This document shows, in pieces, positions 46,301-57,625 of a stretch of DNA of 64,000 nt; position 1 is the first letter of the stretch; each line of letters starts with the position of its first letter. The translations under genes were made by a program, and so were the position numbers. Source of the DNA: Symsagittifera roscoffensis (Eukaryota > Xenacoelomorpha > Acoela > Convolutidae); the NCBI RefSeq assembly GCF_963678635.1, contig NC_087064.1, positions 33,394,369 through 33,458,368 of the forward strand, in the 5' to 3' direction. The notes beneath the pieces are model-generated. The model did not search any database. It saw only the letters and a list, made by a program, of their open reading frames with translations, and had not been told where the DNA came from.

Positions 46301-47486
46301 AGATATGAATAGTGCATACAATCAAATGCCACTAGATGAAAAATCACGACGTTTAACGCAATTTGTTATTGGAAATCAACAATATGAATTTAATCGCTTA
46401 TTCTATGGAATATCCATAGGACCAGCAGCTTTTTCAGCTTTTATGAGTAAAATTTTTAGACCACTAATACTCAAGAAAAATGCAATTACCTATTTAGACG
46501 ATGTTTTTATGCAATCACAAACCAAAGAAGAAATGTTTACAGTCTTAGAACAGTATCATAAAATACTTCAGAACGAAAATCTGAAGGCCGCTCCCGATAA
46601 ATCACACTTCTTTCTAACACTAGTTAAATTTTTAGGACATAATTTTGAACGAAACACTATCATTTCATTAAAATCACGCATTAATGCAATTCAAAGACTT
46701 CAGCCACCAACAAACAAAAAGAAAATCCAAGAATTCCTTGGAATGTTAAATTTCTTAAGTAAATATGTTTATAAAATGCAATTATACTTAAGACCCTTCT
46801 ATAACATCCTCAGACAAGAAAATAACTTTGAATGGACCACTGAACATCAAACACGATTTGAAGAAATTAAAAAACTTTTAGCTGAACAAATTTCAAATAC
46901 AATTCCAGATCCAAATCAACCATTCTATGCAATGTGCGATGCTTCAAATTTTGGCATCAGCGCAGCCTTGCTACAATCACATAGTGGTACAAATAAAATG
47001 AACCTTATATCAGCAAATTCACGATTATTCACTCAAGCAGAGCTACGACTCTCAACTCTAATGAGAGAATTTACAGCTATAATTTATACACTTACAGAAT
47101 ATGAATTTCTGATACTTGGATCAAAACACCCAACAGTTCTGTTCACAGATCATAAACCAATTATTTTTCTCTTTACACAAAAGTCAAATCCAAATCATAG
47201 AGTTTATAGATTTCATCTAATTCTAATGAAATTTCCAAACTTACATAAAGTTTGGACAGCAGGAAAAAATCTTGCGTTACCAGATACATTAGGTCGAAAT
47301 ACGCCACCTGAACTACTCACACGAAAAACTACAGTTGAAATACCAAAAAATATTAAATTTTATCTCGCAAAAGATGAAACATCACCCCGATTAGAATGCA
47401 AATATGCAGTAAAAACTGACATTGATCAATCACAGATTAATAACCTACAACATTTTCTTTCCACTTTACTTAGATTGCCAACATAA
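43275..47486 (+). CDS. gag C-terminus, protease, reverse transcriptase and RNase H (1,403-codon frame)
   Basis: The frame is open over 4.2 kb. The ATG at 43275 is probably not the true start, since capsid coding enters by a frame change near 43320. Visible in order are the capsid C-terminal half (residues ~15-135) and a CCHC knuckle CNYCRRYGHSISAC (183-196). A very Asn/Arg/Ser/Tyr-rich segment (~225-425) follows, then an acidic linker and the protease LIDSGAES (catalytic Asp ~575) with NIIGIPFI. The RT has FTTADMNSAY (motif A), FNRLFYGISIGPAAFSAFM and YLDD (1073-1076). RNase H has CDASNFGISAALL, REFTA and FTDHKPI. The order and motifs are Ty3/gypsy. It makes the cDNA copy of the element. The Asn/Arg/Ser-rich insert is unusual. 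Confidence 0.93.
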   Translation: MVFSITHRNKIRLERFTQEFSKMFDSERNKQHQRVLYNEIRRLPNETIKQLAVRIETLVRKAYSLKTHDYKNTKMTEILMMTLTTQLRKIAIKKRASHPSSIREPDLDFRKLVDKLEQAEITMKLEETENLKLQYVNRIETNTTHINNIQELDTDLIEKITEILNIYEKHPNFKGKLSFKKWCNYCRRYGHSISACRQKQQDNQNKPQKHKEPNESFYQYMKKDQNLPNKNIYSNNSSGKPLPNNTNYTRNQSPYNSSYRGRSPERRNTRNSAQNRYNRSNSQNNQNNYSRSNSNTTHFVSGSSCQSNPRNRHYSNNQSRNSSYNRNRNYSHNRNRSYSNNRNQNYPNNRSRNNSYNRSNYHRSNDNYQNRSRNNSQNRNSSYNNRYRNYSQSPHRNNNHYHYSKHRYRSSTPKHQRHINQVQTNEETTSDPPGIDDTGNNELQLNHINCESSDTESDTDKTISVNIITVENDYEPIIYEQPFTSHIYENQLELLHNYYIRPSDTTQTTQEVNEINTVIKPDEKDETQCSNTKHIYQNIQKEQPREKIWTIPFLLESPRNKIFQPPDLEIDFLIDSGAESNIINIPTWNEIKTLHPKLTPLATSSKLATAQGSTLGNYGKIQLFLLPTRTMEQNKILNKPFKQIFHITDIKHNIIGIPFISKYIPTINILNSKILIKDKYTKTKNTALTFFQRINKQPPFFSKFYPIYNQQRKHLKPLSGNIYNFSIKQVHQYDKSQNKQQLFMSDFEFKPIHKYLKNTNSDIISLHVYNNTPYQVTLPLGLLGYCETNATISPINEVAYRVNNILQLLDICQSTILDEELSINNIISNEKRNTDYFTKTPYFKPTFNITNSTKEQQKFLTMFNFEHSQITQTEFDKLTKQLLKYSTVYATSKFDVGKISSSLHLPLKPDAVFKKQRASKVPIHLHDKINRLPDILEQYKIISPVNKEEQPKGNTFMNPVIILAKGESLKIVLDARYLNSLIDESKCNWPIEPIQVILTKINGKYFTTADMNSAYNQMPLDEKSRRLTQFVIGNQQYEFNRLFYGISIGPAAFSAFMSKIFRPLILKKNAITYLDDVFMQSQTKEEMFTVLEQYHKILQNENLKAAPDKSHFFLTLVKFLGHNFERNTIISLKSRINAIQRLQPPTNKKKIQEFLGMLNFLSKYVYKMQLYLRPFYNILRQENNFEWTTEHQTRFEEIKKLLAEQISNTIPDPNQPFYAMCDASNFGISAALLQSHSGTNKMNLISANSRLFTQAELRLSTLMREFTAIIYTLTEYEFLILGSKHPTVLFTDHKPIIFLFTQKSNPNHRVYRFHLILMKFPNLHKVWTAGKNLALPDTLGRNTPPELLTRKTTVEIPKNIKFYLAKDETSPRLECKYAVKTDIDQSQINNLQHFLSTLLRLPT

Positions 47487-49524
47487 TCACTACAAAGTTG
47501 ATTTACTAGGAACATCAACTTTCAAACCAATTCCATAATCACAATGGATAATAAATAACACTCAACAAAAAAGAATAAAACACCACTCGCATAAAAAAGA
47601 CCTTTTTCCATTAATTGAAAAAGAAAATTTAACTGATAAAATGAATTTATCAGGACCACAAACAAATGATTCAAAATACACAATAAATCAAGTTTTTGAC
47701 CTCCATGACCCACTTGACACAATTCCCCTAACAAAACTAGAAATTGAAAATATTTTTCTCCCCTCAACAGATAAAATTACACTTGAACTCTTAAAACAAT
47801 ATCAAAATCTCGACCCAGTAATTAGACAACTAAAGTCATGGCACAAATACAAAACTAAGACCGTAAAAGCAGATACCACAATTTTAGGAAATAAAACACT
47901 CCTCCGATATTTCCGAAAATTTAATAACACAGCAATTAATGAAAAAACAGATCTTTTAGAATATCAATTAAATGATTCTAAAGTTCCCTGTCTTCCTTTA
48001 AGTATGATATTAATAGCTTTTAACATCTCACATACACAAAATACTAAAGGACACTCCGGATCAGAGAAAACATACTCAAACTTTACGCAAAATTTTTATT
48101 TCCCAAATGCACCAATTTGGATAAAAGTATTATGCAATGATTGTATAGTATGTCAACAAACCTTACCCAAATCAAAAACAAATAGCACAAAAACAAGATT
48201 TTAAAGGACAAAGTTTATATTTTAACCATCGCATTTTATTCGATACAAAAGGACCAATTTCATCATCCTCTGAAGGAAACTCCTACATTATGGTAATTGT
48301 TGACGCATTTACACATTATGTAGCACTCAACCCAGTACCACATTGTAACGCTTATTATGCCTACACGACGCTTTATGAACACTGGATAGCTAAATTCGGA
48401 TTACCCGAAATCTTAGTTACAGACAACGGTACAGAATTCATAAATAATGAAATAATCACACTATGCCACTTATATAACATCAAACATAAACCACGTACAT
48501 CTCATGCACCTTGGACAAACGGTTTAGTCGAAGGTATGAACCGTTCACTACAAGAATATCTCAGATGTATCATAAATGGAAATGATACAAAATACACAGA
48601 ATGGTCAGCAGATGTAAAATTATTTCCCTTAGCATATAATTCACAAATCACGACAACTCTAGGAATGTCACCATATGAAATGGTTTTAATCAAAAGCCAC
48701 GTAAACCAATTATGTTTACAGCAAAATCCCATAAAAATGCACAAGGTTATTGCCAACCAAATAAAGACTCAATTTGTTATAACCTACCTTTACACACACA
48801 TGATGAAGATCATTTTCATCACCCACAAATTCTTAAATTAGCCTCCGGCACACACACCGAATGGATTTTAAATAGAGATTAAAAAAAACACAATGAAATT
48901 TACCAAAAAGTAAAAAAGAAATTTTTACAAAGGCAAAATATTAACGACCAAATTAATTCACGCTTTACACCAGCCACAGATTTAAAAATTGGAACATTTG
49001 TGTTAATACCTAACTTTAATAACCAAAAAGGAATTTCTAAAAAATAAGAACCCCTTCGAAAAGGACCATACCAAATAATTGCCAAACCCACTGACGTAAC
49101 GTATAAACTTACAGATTCAATTAAAAAAGAAATTGTTCAACATCGTAACAATCTATTGCCCTACTACCCAAAAGAATACGCGCTACGCGAATCAACTCAA
49201 TTATATTCTTTCACAGGTTTAAAAGTTATTCAAAATCATTCACATGCAGAAAAAGAAATAGATGAACAACACAACGTTCATCATGAAAAACAAAATCAAA
49301 AACAAACCACAACTCAAAACAATACAAAAACGCCAGACCCAAAAATACCTCAAAAAGAAAGAAAAAACAGGAAAATGATAGAAAAAATTCTACCAAAAGA
49401 ACAAGTAGAAAAATCAGAACATAGAGAATCATCACGACTTAGAAATCAACCATTTAAAAACTACAAAACATTCATCCCACAATCTAAAATATTAAAGAAA
49501 GTTGAATTTCAAAAACAACTTTAA
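47487..49524 (+). pseudogene. Integrase, in several frames
   Basis: After a frame change near 47475, frame 47641-48204 contains the linker and the HHCC zinc domain (HTQNTKGHSGSEKTY ... CIVC). Frame 48290-48841 carries the catalytic core: IVDAFTHYVAL (first Asp), LVTDNGTEF (second Asp) and, 35 residues later, the Glu in GLVEGMNR, a DD35E triad. After another change near 48760 the frame continues to a GPY-type C-terminal domain (LRKGPYQIIAKPTDVTYKL), interrupted by TAA at about 48878 and 49044. It ends with a Lys/Gln/Glu-rich tail (49156-49524). All catalytic residues remain but the frame is destroyed. Confidence 0.88.
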
Positions 49525-50116
49525 TTTTAAAATTAATAATCTTTGCATCTCTGGATCATTTTGAGCTTTCATTTTTCAAAATAACATGCTGACAAACACG
49601 CAACAATTCTAGTTCAGATTCAGCCAAAAGGATTCATTTAAATCCGTCACCTTCTATATCTCTAACACCAACTTATTAGCCGAATAATATTAAACTCCAG
49701 GCATATCTATAAGTATAACTTCACAACCTCCAGGTCAAAATTAAGCAAACCGCTAAAACTTGACTACTAAAATAAATACCACCATAATATCACAACCCTC
49801 CCCTATCTAATAACGCAAAGATCAACAATATTTTCCCAACTCAGACCTCAAAAACCCTCCAACCAAAAATGGTAAATTAGCATAAAGTAAAAAGCGACCA
49901 TATTCATTTGGCCTAAAGTACAAATATCTCAAAAATACCCCAGATCACCCAACAAATAAAAATAAAGCAAAGAAGACCTCCCGAACACCATAAATTTAGC
50001 CCCCAACAACTTTTCACAAAATCGACCCACTTGTCAAAAAATCAATAAATAACTCGACCACACTTGAATCTCGCCTCAAACAACAAAAAATATTCGACAA
50101 AGAAATCATTCCTTAA
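49525..50116 (+). other. Retroelement spacer after integrase
   Basis: About 590 bp, A/C-rich like the rest of the element's sense strand, with no long frame. It may contain splice acceptors for the downstream ORFs. Confidence 0.4.
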
Positions 50117-50245
50117 ATGCTCTTCTCTCGATCAGTCAATATCTTTAAAAATACAATTTTCAATATTTTCATAAACTTTTTCATACTACTCATACTTTTA
50201 TTTATATTTCTATTTGATACTTTTGACGCTTTTATAATCATTTAA
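50117..50245 (+). CDS. Small hydrophobic ORF (42 aa), putative membrane protein
   Basis: ATG at 50117, TAA at 50243. After a short polar start (MLFSRSVNIFKNT) most of the peptide is Ile/Phe/Leu (INFFILLILLFIFLF), enough for one membrane span, with an acidic C-terminus. T-rich DNA encodes such peptides by chance, but the surrounding sense strand is otherwise A/C-rich, so the local T-richness is itself notable. Not recognised. Confidence 0.35.
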   Translation: MLFSRSVNIFKNTIFNIFINFFILLILLFIFLFDTFDAFIII

Positions 50246-50356
50246 ATAATTTTTTGCAACATTTTTTAAATTTTCTACTCCTTATTTGAAATATATCTCC
50301 AACTTTCCCAAATCATTGACCATATTCACAGGTACGATAATCTAAAGTCTATTTAA

Positions 50357-50512
50357 ATGATAAGAACAATTTTTAGTAGAACAGATATTTTTTTACTATT
50401 TGTAATTTTCATAACATTTTTATCATCCCTAATATTGACAATGTGCAAATGTATAAAAAAAGGCAATAATCACATTCGCTTTAGCAACAATTCTTATAAA
50501 TCTTTTCATTGA
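50357..50512 (+). CDS. Small single-span membrane ORF (51 aa)
   Basis: ATG at 50357, TGA at 50510. Its layout is MIRTIFSRTD, then about 19 hydrophobic residues (IFLLFVIFITFLSSLILTM), then a Cys/Lys-rich juxtamembrane CKCIKKG and a polar tail. The next frame (from 50509) overlaps its stop and is open for 109 codons, so a single frameshift might connect them into a membrane protein with a long tail. Not recognised. Confidence 0.45.
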   Translation: MIRTIFSRTDIFLLFVIFITFLSSLILTMCKCIKKGNNHIRFSNNSYKSFH

Positions 50513-51457
50513 AGAATACAACAATAAACATAAATTTTTCCACTAAGAAAAAATCAACCAGAACACTTTCAAAAATTGCTAACCAACAATCACAAAATCA
50601 GTCTTCACCGACATCATCCCAAGAAAACCCAACAATACCTACAACTACCCAAAACCCCCAAACATCCACACGAATTTCTTTCCAAGATAATCCATACACT
50701 TTTGAAGAACGACACGCTCGCTTATCCGAACCATTAGAACCAGTTCAGCGACAGGCACCCCTAAGTGAACCAACATATAACTTGTACCCAACATTGCCAC
50801 AAGAATTATTTAGAATAAGAAACATTAGTCAAAACTAAAATACAGTCGAAATAAATAGACAAATTATACATCCACGACGAAACAGAAATTTTCAAACCCC
50901 CAGAGTTCATTTTGATATACCCCAATAACCAACACCAACTACTTCAGAAAACCCAAATAGTACATCGCCAGAAACTCCCCCACTCCTTTCACAACGTAGC
51001 ACCTCAAGTATACCCTCAGATTACTTAGGTTCAACACCATCATCTAAACAAATACGTGAAAATCCCTTTAACCCCCCGACCCAACACGACTACCATATTG
51101 GACAACGCACTTATATACACAAGGTGAACCAAAATTAGTAAACGACCCAATAGACATTTCTACGGATACAACATCATCATCATCACAATCAGAATTATTA
51201 TCACTTCCGTCAACACCATCATTAAGCCAGATTTCACCGACCCTTTTCCCTTTAAATTTTCCAATTAACCTCGACGCTAGATATCGAGAACAATCATCAA
51301 CAAATATCCCTTTACGATTAGATTGGAATACATTCGTAGCACCCCCACCATTATTTGGACAACATCAAGATATTAACCGACTCCACAGTTGGGCACTCAA
51401 TAGACTACAATATCAAACGAAATCACGATCAAACTTAATAATATAGTTCAACATCCT
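50509..51457 (+). pseudogene. Ser/Thr/Pro-rich accessory ORF, interrupted
   Basis: The frame 50509-50838 has no ATG at its 5' edge. It encodes a low-complexity Ser/Thr/Gln/Pro-rich protein (NPQTSTRISFQDNPYTFEER). Further similar composition follows to about 51450 with several stops (TSPETPPLLSQRSTSSIPSD). It lies where other elements have little sequence between integrase and env. It may be a cytoplasmic tail of the preceding membrane ORF or a separate protein. Confidence 0.45.
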
Positions 51458-51603
51458 TACCCATTAAATCCACCAAATATAACAGCTCAATCGCTACCAC
51501 AACCATTTATAACAACTGAAGTAATATATAAGTACGATAGATATACCAAAAACACAATTGGTTACATCACATTTTTTAACCCATACTCAGGATTATCATA
51601 CAC

Positions 51604-54223
51604 ATGTATATTCTAAAAATATTAACATTTCAACACATCTTTTTTCTAATATTTTCGACCAGAACACAAATCCTTTTCCTCGCACAGGACCCCAGGATTT
51701 ATTAGTAACACACTACGATTGTGAAGAAAACGAACAAAAAACACTACACAAATATGCAATAAATCAAGTATCACAATGCGAAACAGAACCACAAGCTATA
51801 GAAACTACAAATGTAATAGCAACACTGTATTCAAAAGCCCGAGCGACAACAGTCACAGGATATAAGTTTACAGCAACATTTTCCGAAAAGAAAGTACATT
51901 GTTCACAAGTTTCAAACGGAAATAAAAACCGACTTGATCACGAATCATTCTATCAAAGTAATATAGAACGACTTTTACATCTAAATCCCGATGATTGTAA
52001 AAATGAATTACTCAGACTAAACATCACAAGAAATAAAAACACTGACAGAAAAATAGTAAATTTTCAAGTCTGCCGATTCTGTACATCAAGCAGAACTTGA
52101 AAGATGTCAAGGACATATAAAACTAGACGAAAAATACCCATACAACGGCGCACACGGAAGATTAACTTATGACATACACGATAAACACTGGATACCACAC
52201 ATCGGAATAAATAACCCCTCAAACTGCAAAGCAGACACAAAAAATAAAGGATATCAAGAAATAATGTTTTTCGATTGGAAAATACAACTCGAAAAAATAC
52301 AACTCACACGAGATTTATCAGATAACACAATGATCTATCAAGGAATTAGATTACCTTGCAAAAATGATCAAGGTTATTGTGACCCTACAATACGGACACA
52401 AGCAACAATTGTTTGGTTTCCCGAAGATACAGGCACAACATTTCAAGTAGCAAAAATACACGGTCGAATGATAAAATTTCATGAAAAATATTTTAGAGAA
52501 TCAATTCCTTACGAACAAGTAAATCCATATCGAAACAAAGTAATGATTTTAGAAATATTCATGATATAGAAAATAAATTAACACGTTTCCAAATATATCA
52601 AGAAACAGAAATTGCATGCAAATATAGCAATCCACTTTATAAAACACAATACTCTGAAATACTTGTCAAATACGAAAAACGTTTCGACATGAACACTGGA
52701 AAAATAAAGTTTGACCCTTATGCAACAAGTCATCCTATTGACGAAGGAACATCATACGTCCCAGTGAACTTTTATAAGAGCACAGGTCACCCTGGTCGAA
52801 AACTAAAACCATATGATAGAAAAAGCACACGTATACAAGAATTATCATTAATGAATAGCACCTACTTCGGTAATATCCATTATGATATTCACTTAGATAT
52901 GAAGTTAGACTACACAATTAGTCGAATTTTTCAAGAAATGTCACTCTCCGAATTAGAAACACTTCGCCAATTATGCGAATTGGAAAGGACACAAATCCTA
53001 CAATCACTCGCACTAGCAGTATTAAAAATACCCTACGCAGGAAACTTATTGTCAGGAAATAGATCAAATTTTCTTGACTACGAAGGAAATATTTTATGGT
53101 TTTGTACTTGTACCAAAAAAAGTATCACCACTATATGTTTTTGAAGATAAACGTTGTTATAAAAGAATCCCTATATTCTATAAAAATAAAGTACATTTTG
53201 TCGACACACTTTCAAGACGAACATATTTTTGGGATACCGCAGTCCCATGTGGATCAGAAAATAGCCACAATGTAGTACAATTGAATATTGATGAAGATAA
53301 ATACTATCTCCTTACTCCATACCCTACGTTAATGCAATCACTCAAAAAATTTTCACCCGAAAGCATCAGAGCTATTGATCGTAATCCAAATATTGATTTA
53401 CAATCAATTGGAATATATTCTAAATCAGACATCCAACATCACATCAGAACACAAGAATTTCAAGAATTATTAACACAAATGGACACTATACAAAGACAGT
53501 CAATTGACCAAAATTTAAGAAAACTTGCCGAAACCGCAGGATTTGCAGATATTTATACACAAGATTATAGCGGATATTTTAAAGACATTAAAGACTATAT
53601 ATATATATATAAACGGTGAAAAATACAGACCACAGGATATTTCACCTATAAATATTTTCAGTTTTGTCACCCTAAAAAATGAAATTCTAGCTTTTCTAGG
53701 ATGGCCCTATTACATATTAGAAAAATTAACTATCTTATACGCAATGTTCAACTTTATAGGATTTCTTTTCTCACTTTTAAAAGGAATCTATAACACATGC
53801 GCTATACACACACAAGTAAACAGACAAGCAAGTGTAGCACGCATACTGTATGCAGGATTTTTTAGAATTTTTTCATCATCAATAAACAAAATACTTCTAG
53901 ACGCACAAATAAAAGAATATAACACGAAAATATCCACAAGACAGAACACTTATGACGAAGAACATAATAATATAGAAATAACACCTACCGCACCACAGTT
54001 GCCAACCCTACCACAAAACCATCCATTATCATTAGTTCCACGTAATTTCCGAAACCTAGCATTCACAAATAACCCGAATTCTAGACCAAATATACCACAA
54101 AGTCCCATCCAACATATAATGACACATCATTCACAAAATGATAATACATACGAACGAATTATAGAACAACACCACACCACCACTTTTCAGTCTCAAAATA
54201 ATCATTTTTTTAGCTCACGATGA
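51604..54223 (+). pseudogene. env-like glycoprotein region, frameshifted
   Basis: An ATG at 51604 begins a short hydrophobic stretch that could be a signal peptide. The frame then changes and a Cys-containing ectodomain follows in 51558-52100 (HYDCEEN ... VSQCETEP ... KKVHCSQ), 52264-52569 (RLPCKNDQGYCDPT), 52689-53144 and 53074-53619 (DKRCYKRIPIFYKNKVHFVD ... VPCGSEN). The last frame (53525-54223) has a hydrophobic segment near 53700-53790 (LTILYAMFNFIGFLFSLLKG) fit to anchor the protein in a membrane, then a polar tail. The YDC...QC...HC start and the CYxxxPVxYxxKxxFxxPxTxxL...xxxC block are features I associate with glycoproteins of invertebrate env-bearing LTR elements and related negative-strand virus glycoproteins. 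That homology is inference. At least four frame changes or stops make it non-functional. Confidence 0.7.
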
Positions 54224-56032
54224 GCCGACAACTTGGATTCCTACACCGCTCAAATTCCCACCCAGCCAACCTACAAACTCAAATCCCAATAATCCCCCTT
54301 TTTGCTTTCCCATCACCCGATTTTCCGATTATTAATATATCATCCAGCACGAATTCTAATACTAACTCAGATATTTCAGTTTTATACTCTACCTCACAGC
54401 TTAATAACCCAAATATAGAAACCCCTGACGAATTTGCAGACTCCGAACCATCTCCATCAAATAATATTCAGACCAACTCCTCAGTTTTTTCAAAACCCCT
54501 TTTTCAACCAATCCCATCAAATAATTCTCTCCCATCCGTTTCCACTCCTTCTTATGCTTCGCAAGTGACCCCAACCTACTCTCCACTTCACTCCGACCGA
54601 TCATATAATAATTCTCCAAATACCTCCCAAATTTCCCAGGAACTCGATAATTTTATTACCTTACAACAACAGTTAATACACCCTAAAACCCTCACAATAC
54701 ATCAACTGTCATCCACAATAGAATCCTCAAACCCACCTACTCCTACACCCTCCTCAGCGTACACTGCATCATTAGCACAATCATCCACATTCACCGAAAC
54801 ACCTAGTAGCACTAACCGAGCTTATCGCACTTTTAAACGAAAATTCCCGAATCACCCATTCCCGACCAAACCCGGAACAGCCTGCGAATATATTAATCAC
54901 CCACAACACACCAACACGAAAAATTTTCTAGCAATCACCTTACACTCATTTCCACAATATACATTAAACACACCTAATGATACTAATGACACACGTAGTT
55001 TTGTAGATGAACATGTTTTAATGCCAACACTTCACTGGACAGCTTATTATCATTTTACTAACCCCCTTTGCCTACCACTAACCAATACTTATGACGACAT
55101 AGAAAAGAACAAAGATATGTTATATAGACTCACTACAACACTAACACCTAGACAATATACTTACGTAGGATATAAAAAATTACTAAAAACATTCACTGCA
55201 CCCGGAGCTAACGAATTTACAATAGAATATTACGACCATAATATCATCCGACCTAATCAAGACCAATTTTTAGATAAAGATCGCTTCGCTAACCCACAAC
55301 TAACAGAAAAATTTTTCATCAAAACGTCATACGTATTCACACTTAATATTTTTGATAGAAAATATGATCACATCATCTCCGAAGCACTAGCTGATATTCA
55401 AGCTTACGAAAGTTTCCATGACAAACTTCAGTTATTTTCACTAACCTTCACTTTCTTGCACCACATGAACGTGATTTGCACTGCTCCCACGATATTATGT
55501 TACGCACTAAACAAACCCACACATATACATACTATCGTTTCATACAAAATCATTTTGATTTGCATACCCCGTCAAGACAACCACACCATCTTTTTCAGTT
55601 TCTTAACTCAAAATACACATCACCATTTTTCCTTAATTTTACATATTGCATCAAAGATACTAACCTCCACGGCATCCTCCGCAACTATGACCCAGTAACA
55701 CAAATGTATATATTTTGTCCCATCACGAAGACCTTTAACGCCGAAGAATCCAGACCCTTCCTTATCCCGCATGAATTTATCCAGCCTATAGAAATACCAA
55801 TATTAGAATTTATTCACAATACTAAATATAATCACAAAATATATAACCTCATTCAAAACACACCTTACGAGTTTGCAGTAGGCACCGAAGAACTAAAAAC
55901 CATTAAAGCACTTCTATTGCTTTGGCCACTGCTCCAAACTAAAAACATCATTCGCATACTAGGCAAATTACTAACAACATCAGATATGATACACGATATC
56001 TTCCCCCACGGCTTTTTCCCAGACGATAAACA
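54220..56032 (+). pseudogene. Long unrecognised 3' ORF of the retroelement (492-codon frame plus continuation)
   Basis: The ATG at 54220 overlaps the env stop as ATGA. Residues 1-200 are Ser/Pro/Thr/Asn-rich and probably disordered. From about residue 200 (YRTFKRKFPNHPFPTKPGTA) the composition is mixed, with hydrophobic and aromatic residues (LHWTAYYHFTNPLCLPL) suggesting a folded domain. The frame drifts near 55460, where the frame 55476-56048 takes over with a well-formed C-terminal half (RNYDPVTQMYIFCPITKTFN ... IKALLLLWPLLQTKNIIRI). It ends at a consensus donor AACAG|GTAAGT at 56033. No family is recognised and I see no TM segment or nuclease motif. It is larger than typical accessory proteins of metaviruses. 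Confidence 0.7.
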
Positions 56033-56118
56033 GGTAAGTATAATTTAAAATACTCTTCACTAATAAATTTAAATTAGTACTAACCATTTTTTATTGATGT
56101 TTCATTTATATTTTTAGT
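56033..56118 (+). other. Predicted 86-bp intron in the last retroelement ORF
   Basis: Donor CAG|GTAAGT at 56033 and acceptor TATATTTTTAG ending at 56118. Splicing in phase 0 adds about 18 codons (56119-56175; SSYHDPLQKQKRKIKVQTC, then TAA) with a basic cluster. Without splicing the frame adds only four codons (VSII). The site quality is good, but its use is untested. Confidence 0.55.
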
Positions 56119-56175
56119 CTTCATACCACGATCCCCTACAAAAACAGAAAAGAAAAATAAAAGTACAAACTTGTT
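56119..56175 (+). CDS. Predicted terminal exon of the last retroelement ORF
   Basis: Encodes a 19-residue tail with QKQKRKIKVQTC, a basic patch that could act as a nuclear-localisation or RNA-binding tail. It depends on the predicted splice. Confidence 0.45.
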
Positions 56176-57625
56176 AAATTCTCTTAAAATTCATTAATTT
56201 CTTCCACTAAATAATGTAATAAGATTTATACCAAATGTAGTAAATTAATCCATAAATTATTTCCCCATGAAGCAGTAAAATTAATTACGATGAAAATTTA
56301 TAATTTTAAATTTCCCCCAAATGCAGTAAAATTCAAATTCTATGCAATAAATTAATAAAATGAGAAAGCAGTACCAACCTTTTGATATTTTCATTCACTC
56401 GCACAAGAATTCTATCCAAACTCGCACAGCTTGCCCACGAAGAATTGTTTAAATAAAGTTTCAAGTTTTCACACTCAACAACTCTAACACACGATAACAA
56501 GTTTCAAACTTTACTTTAACCCGGTTGGAAAGGAATTATATACTAAACCAAACTAACCAACGCAGCTTACTAAGCACCACAAATCATAAAATAACAGCAT
56601 GGCTAAGAAAAGAAAACCAACGGTACCCAAACCGGATTAACCCAGTTTAAAACTGGATAATTTATTCTTTTGAAGACTATTATAAAGTCTAAGAAAGAAA
56701 TAATAAAACACAAAAAAGTCGCAAGACAAACCCATACCTAAAACAATTTGATTTTTGAAACAAGGACACGACCAAAGTAACATAAGAAAGACCAACATAA
56801 ACCCAACATAAAACGTTATCACATAACAGGACCTCTCAAAGAAACAGCACGAAATCATACTCCCACTCCTGGCCTAACCCACCAGAGAGGACGTCCTGAG
56901 CATGCTCTACAGCCGGCCTAACCCACCGCGCTACATCCACGCTTTTTGACCACACTTCTATTTTTAATAAGAGGTACTCAAGGGTGAGTAACTCTTCAAA
57001 ATAACCAAACTAAAACAAAACGCTTTTGTGAAAACGATTAACCAAAATCATGATTAAAAAATTGGACTAACATAATTTTATAAAATGTAAATCATACTTT
57101 GCAGTATATAGATCAATACACAACAACAAAGACGAACATCCAAAGACTAGATGATCCCATCACACTCGAACAAAAGAATGGCTCAGCACAACCGACATGC
57201 CGTCCACAATCACAACTCAAAGGATTTAGAGTACGACTTGACTTCGCAGAAAAGGACTTCCTTGAACTAGACCAATGACTACCTCGATGTTCAAGTATAC
57301 GTACAGATCCGAGTTACGAGGCATCCCTTCCACACACGATCTCCACGCCATTCCCAGACGAGGTTGAACACAAAACAAGTTCTCTACATAATACAGAAAA
57401 ACCCGTCATAGCAAATCATTTTGAAATCAGATTGATTTCATTGGGGATCACAGTCGTTGTCAAAAGACGACGCAACGATTGTATGTCCCTAACTCCAGCG
57501 TCCTGGAACTTCGTCGACAAGAGGAACCGGACAAGAATATGATGTTCGCCAAATACCAACGTTCATCATCCATCCTTCAAATTGCAGAAAGATAATTCTA
57601 AAAAACTCTGTAAAACCCGGATGGA
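56176..57625 (+). other. Retroelement 3' untranslated region
   Basis: About 1.45 kb without a convincing ORF. A short word (A)TGCAGTAAAATT recurs near 56190-56350. CCTAACCCACC(A/G) occurs twice near 56875 and 56920. I do not see a clear polypurine tract directly before the 3' LTR (the sequence there is AAAACCCGGATGGA). Confidence 0.5.

Noticed and set aside
57580-57625. Polypurine tract before the 3' LTR
   Set aside because: The sequence is A-rich but broken by CTCTGT and CCC. No clean purine run adjoins the LTR.
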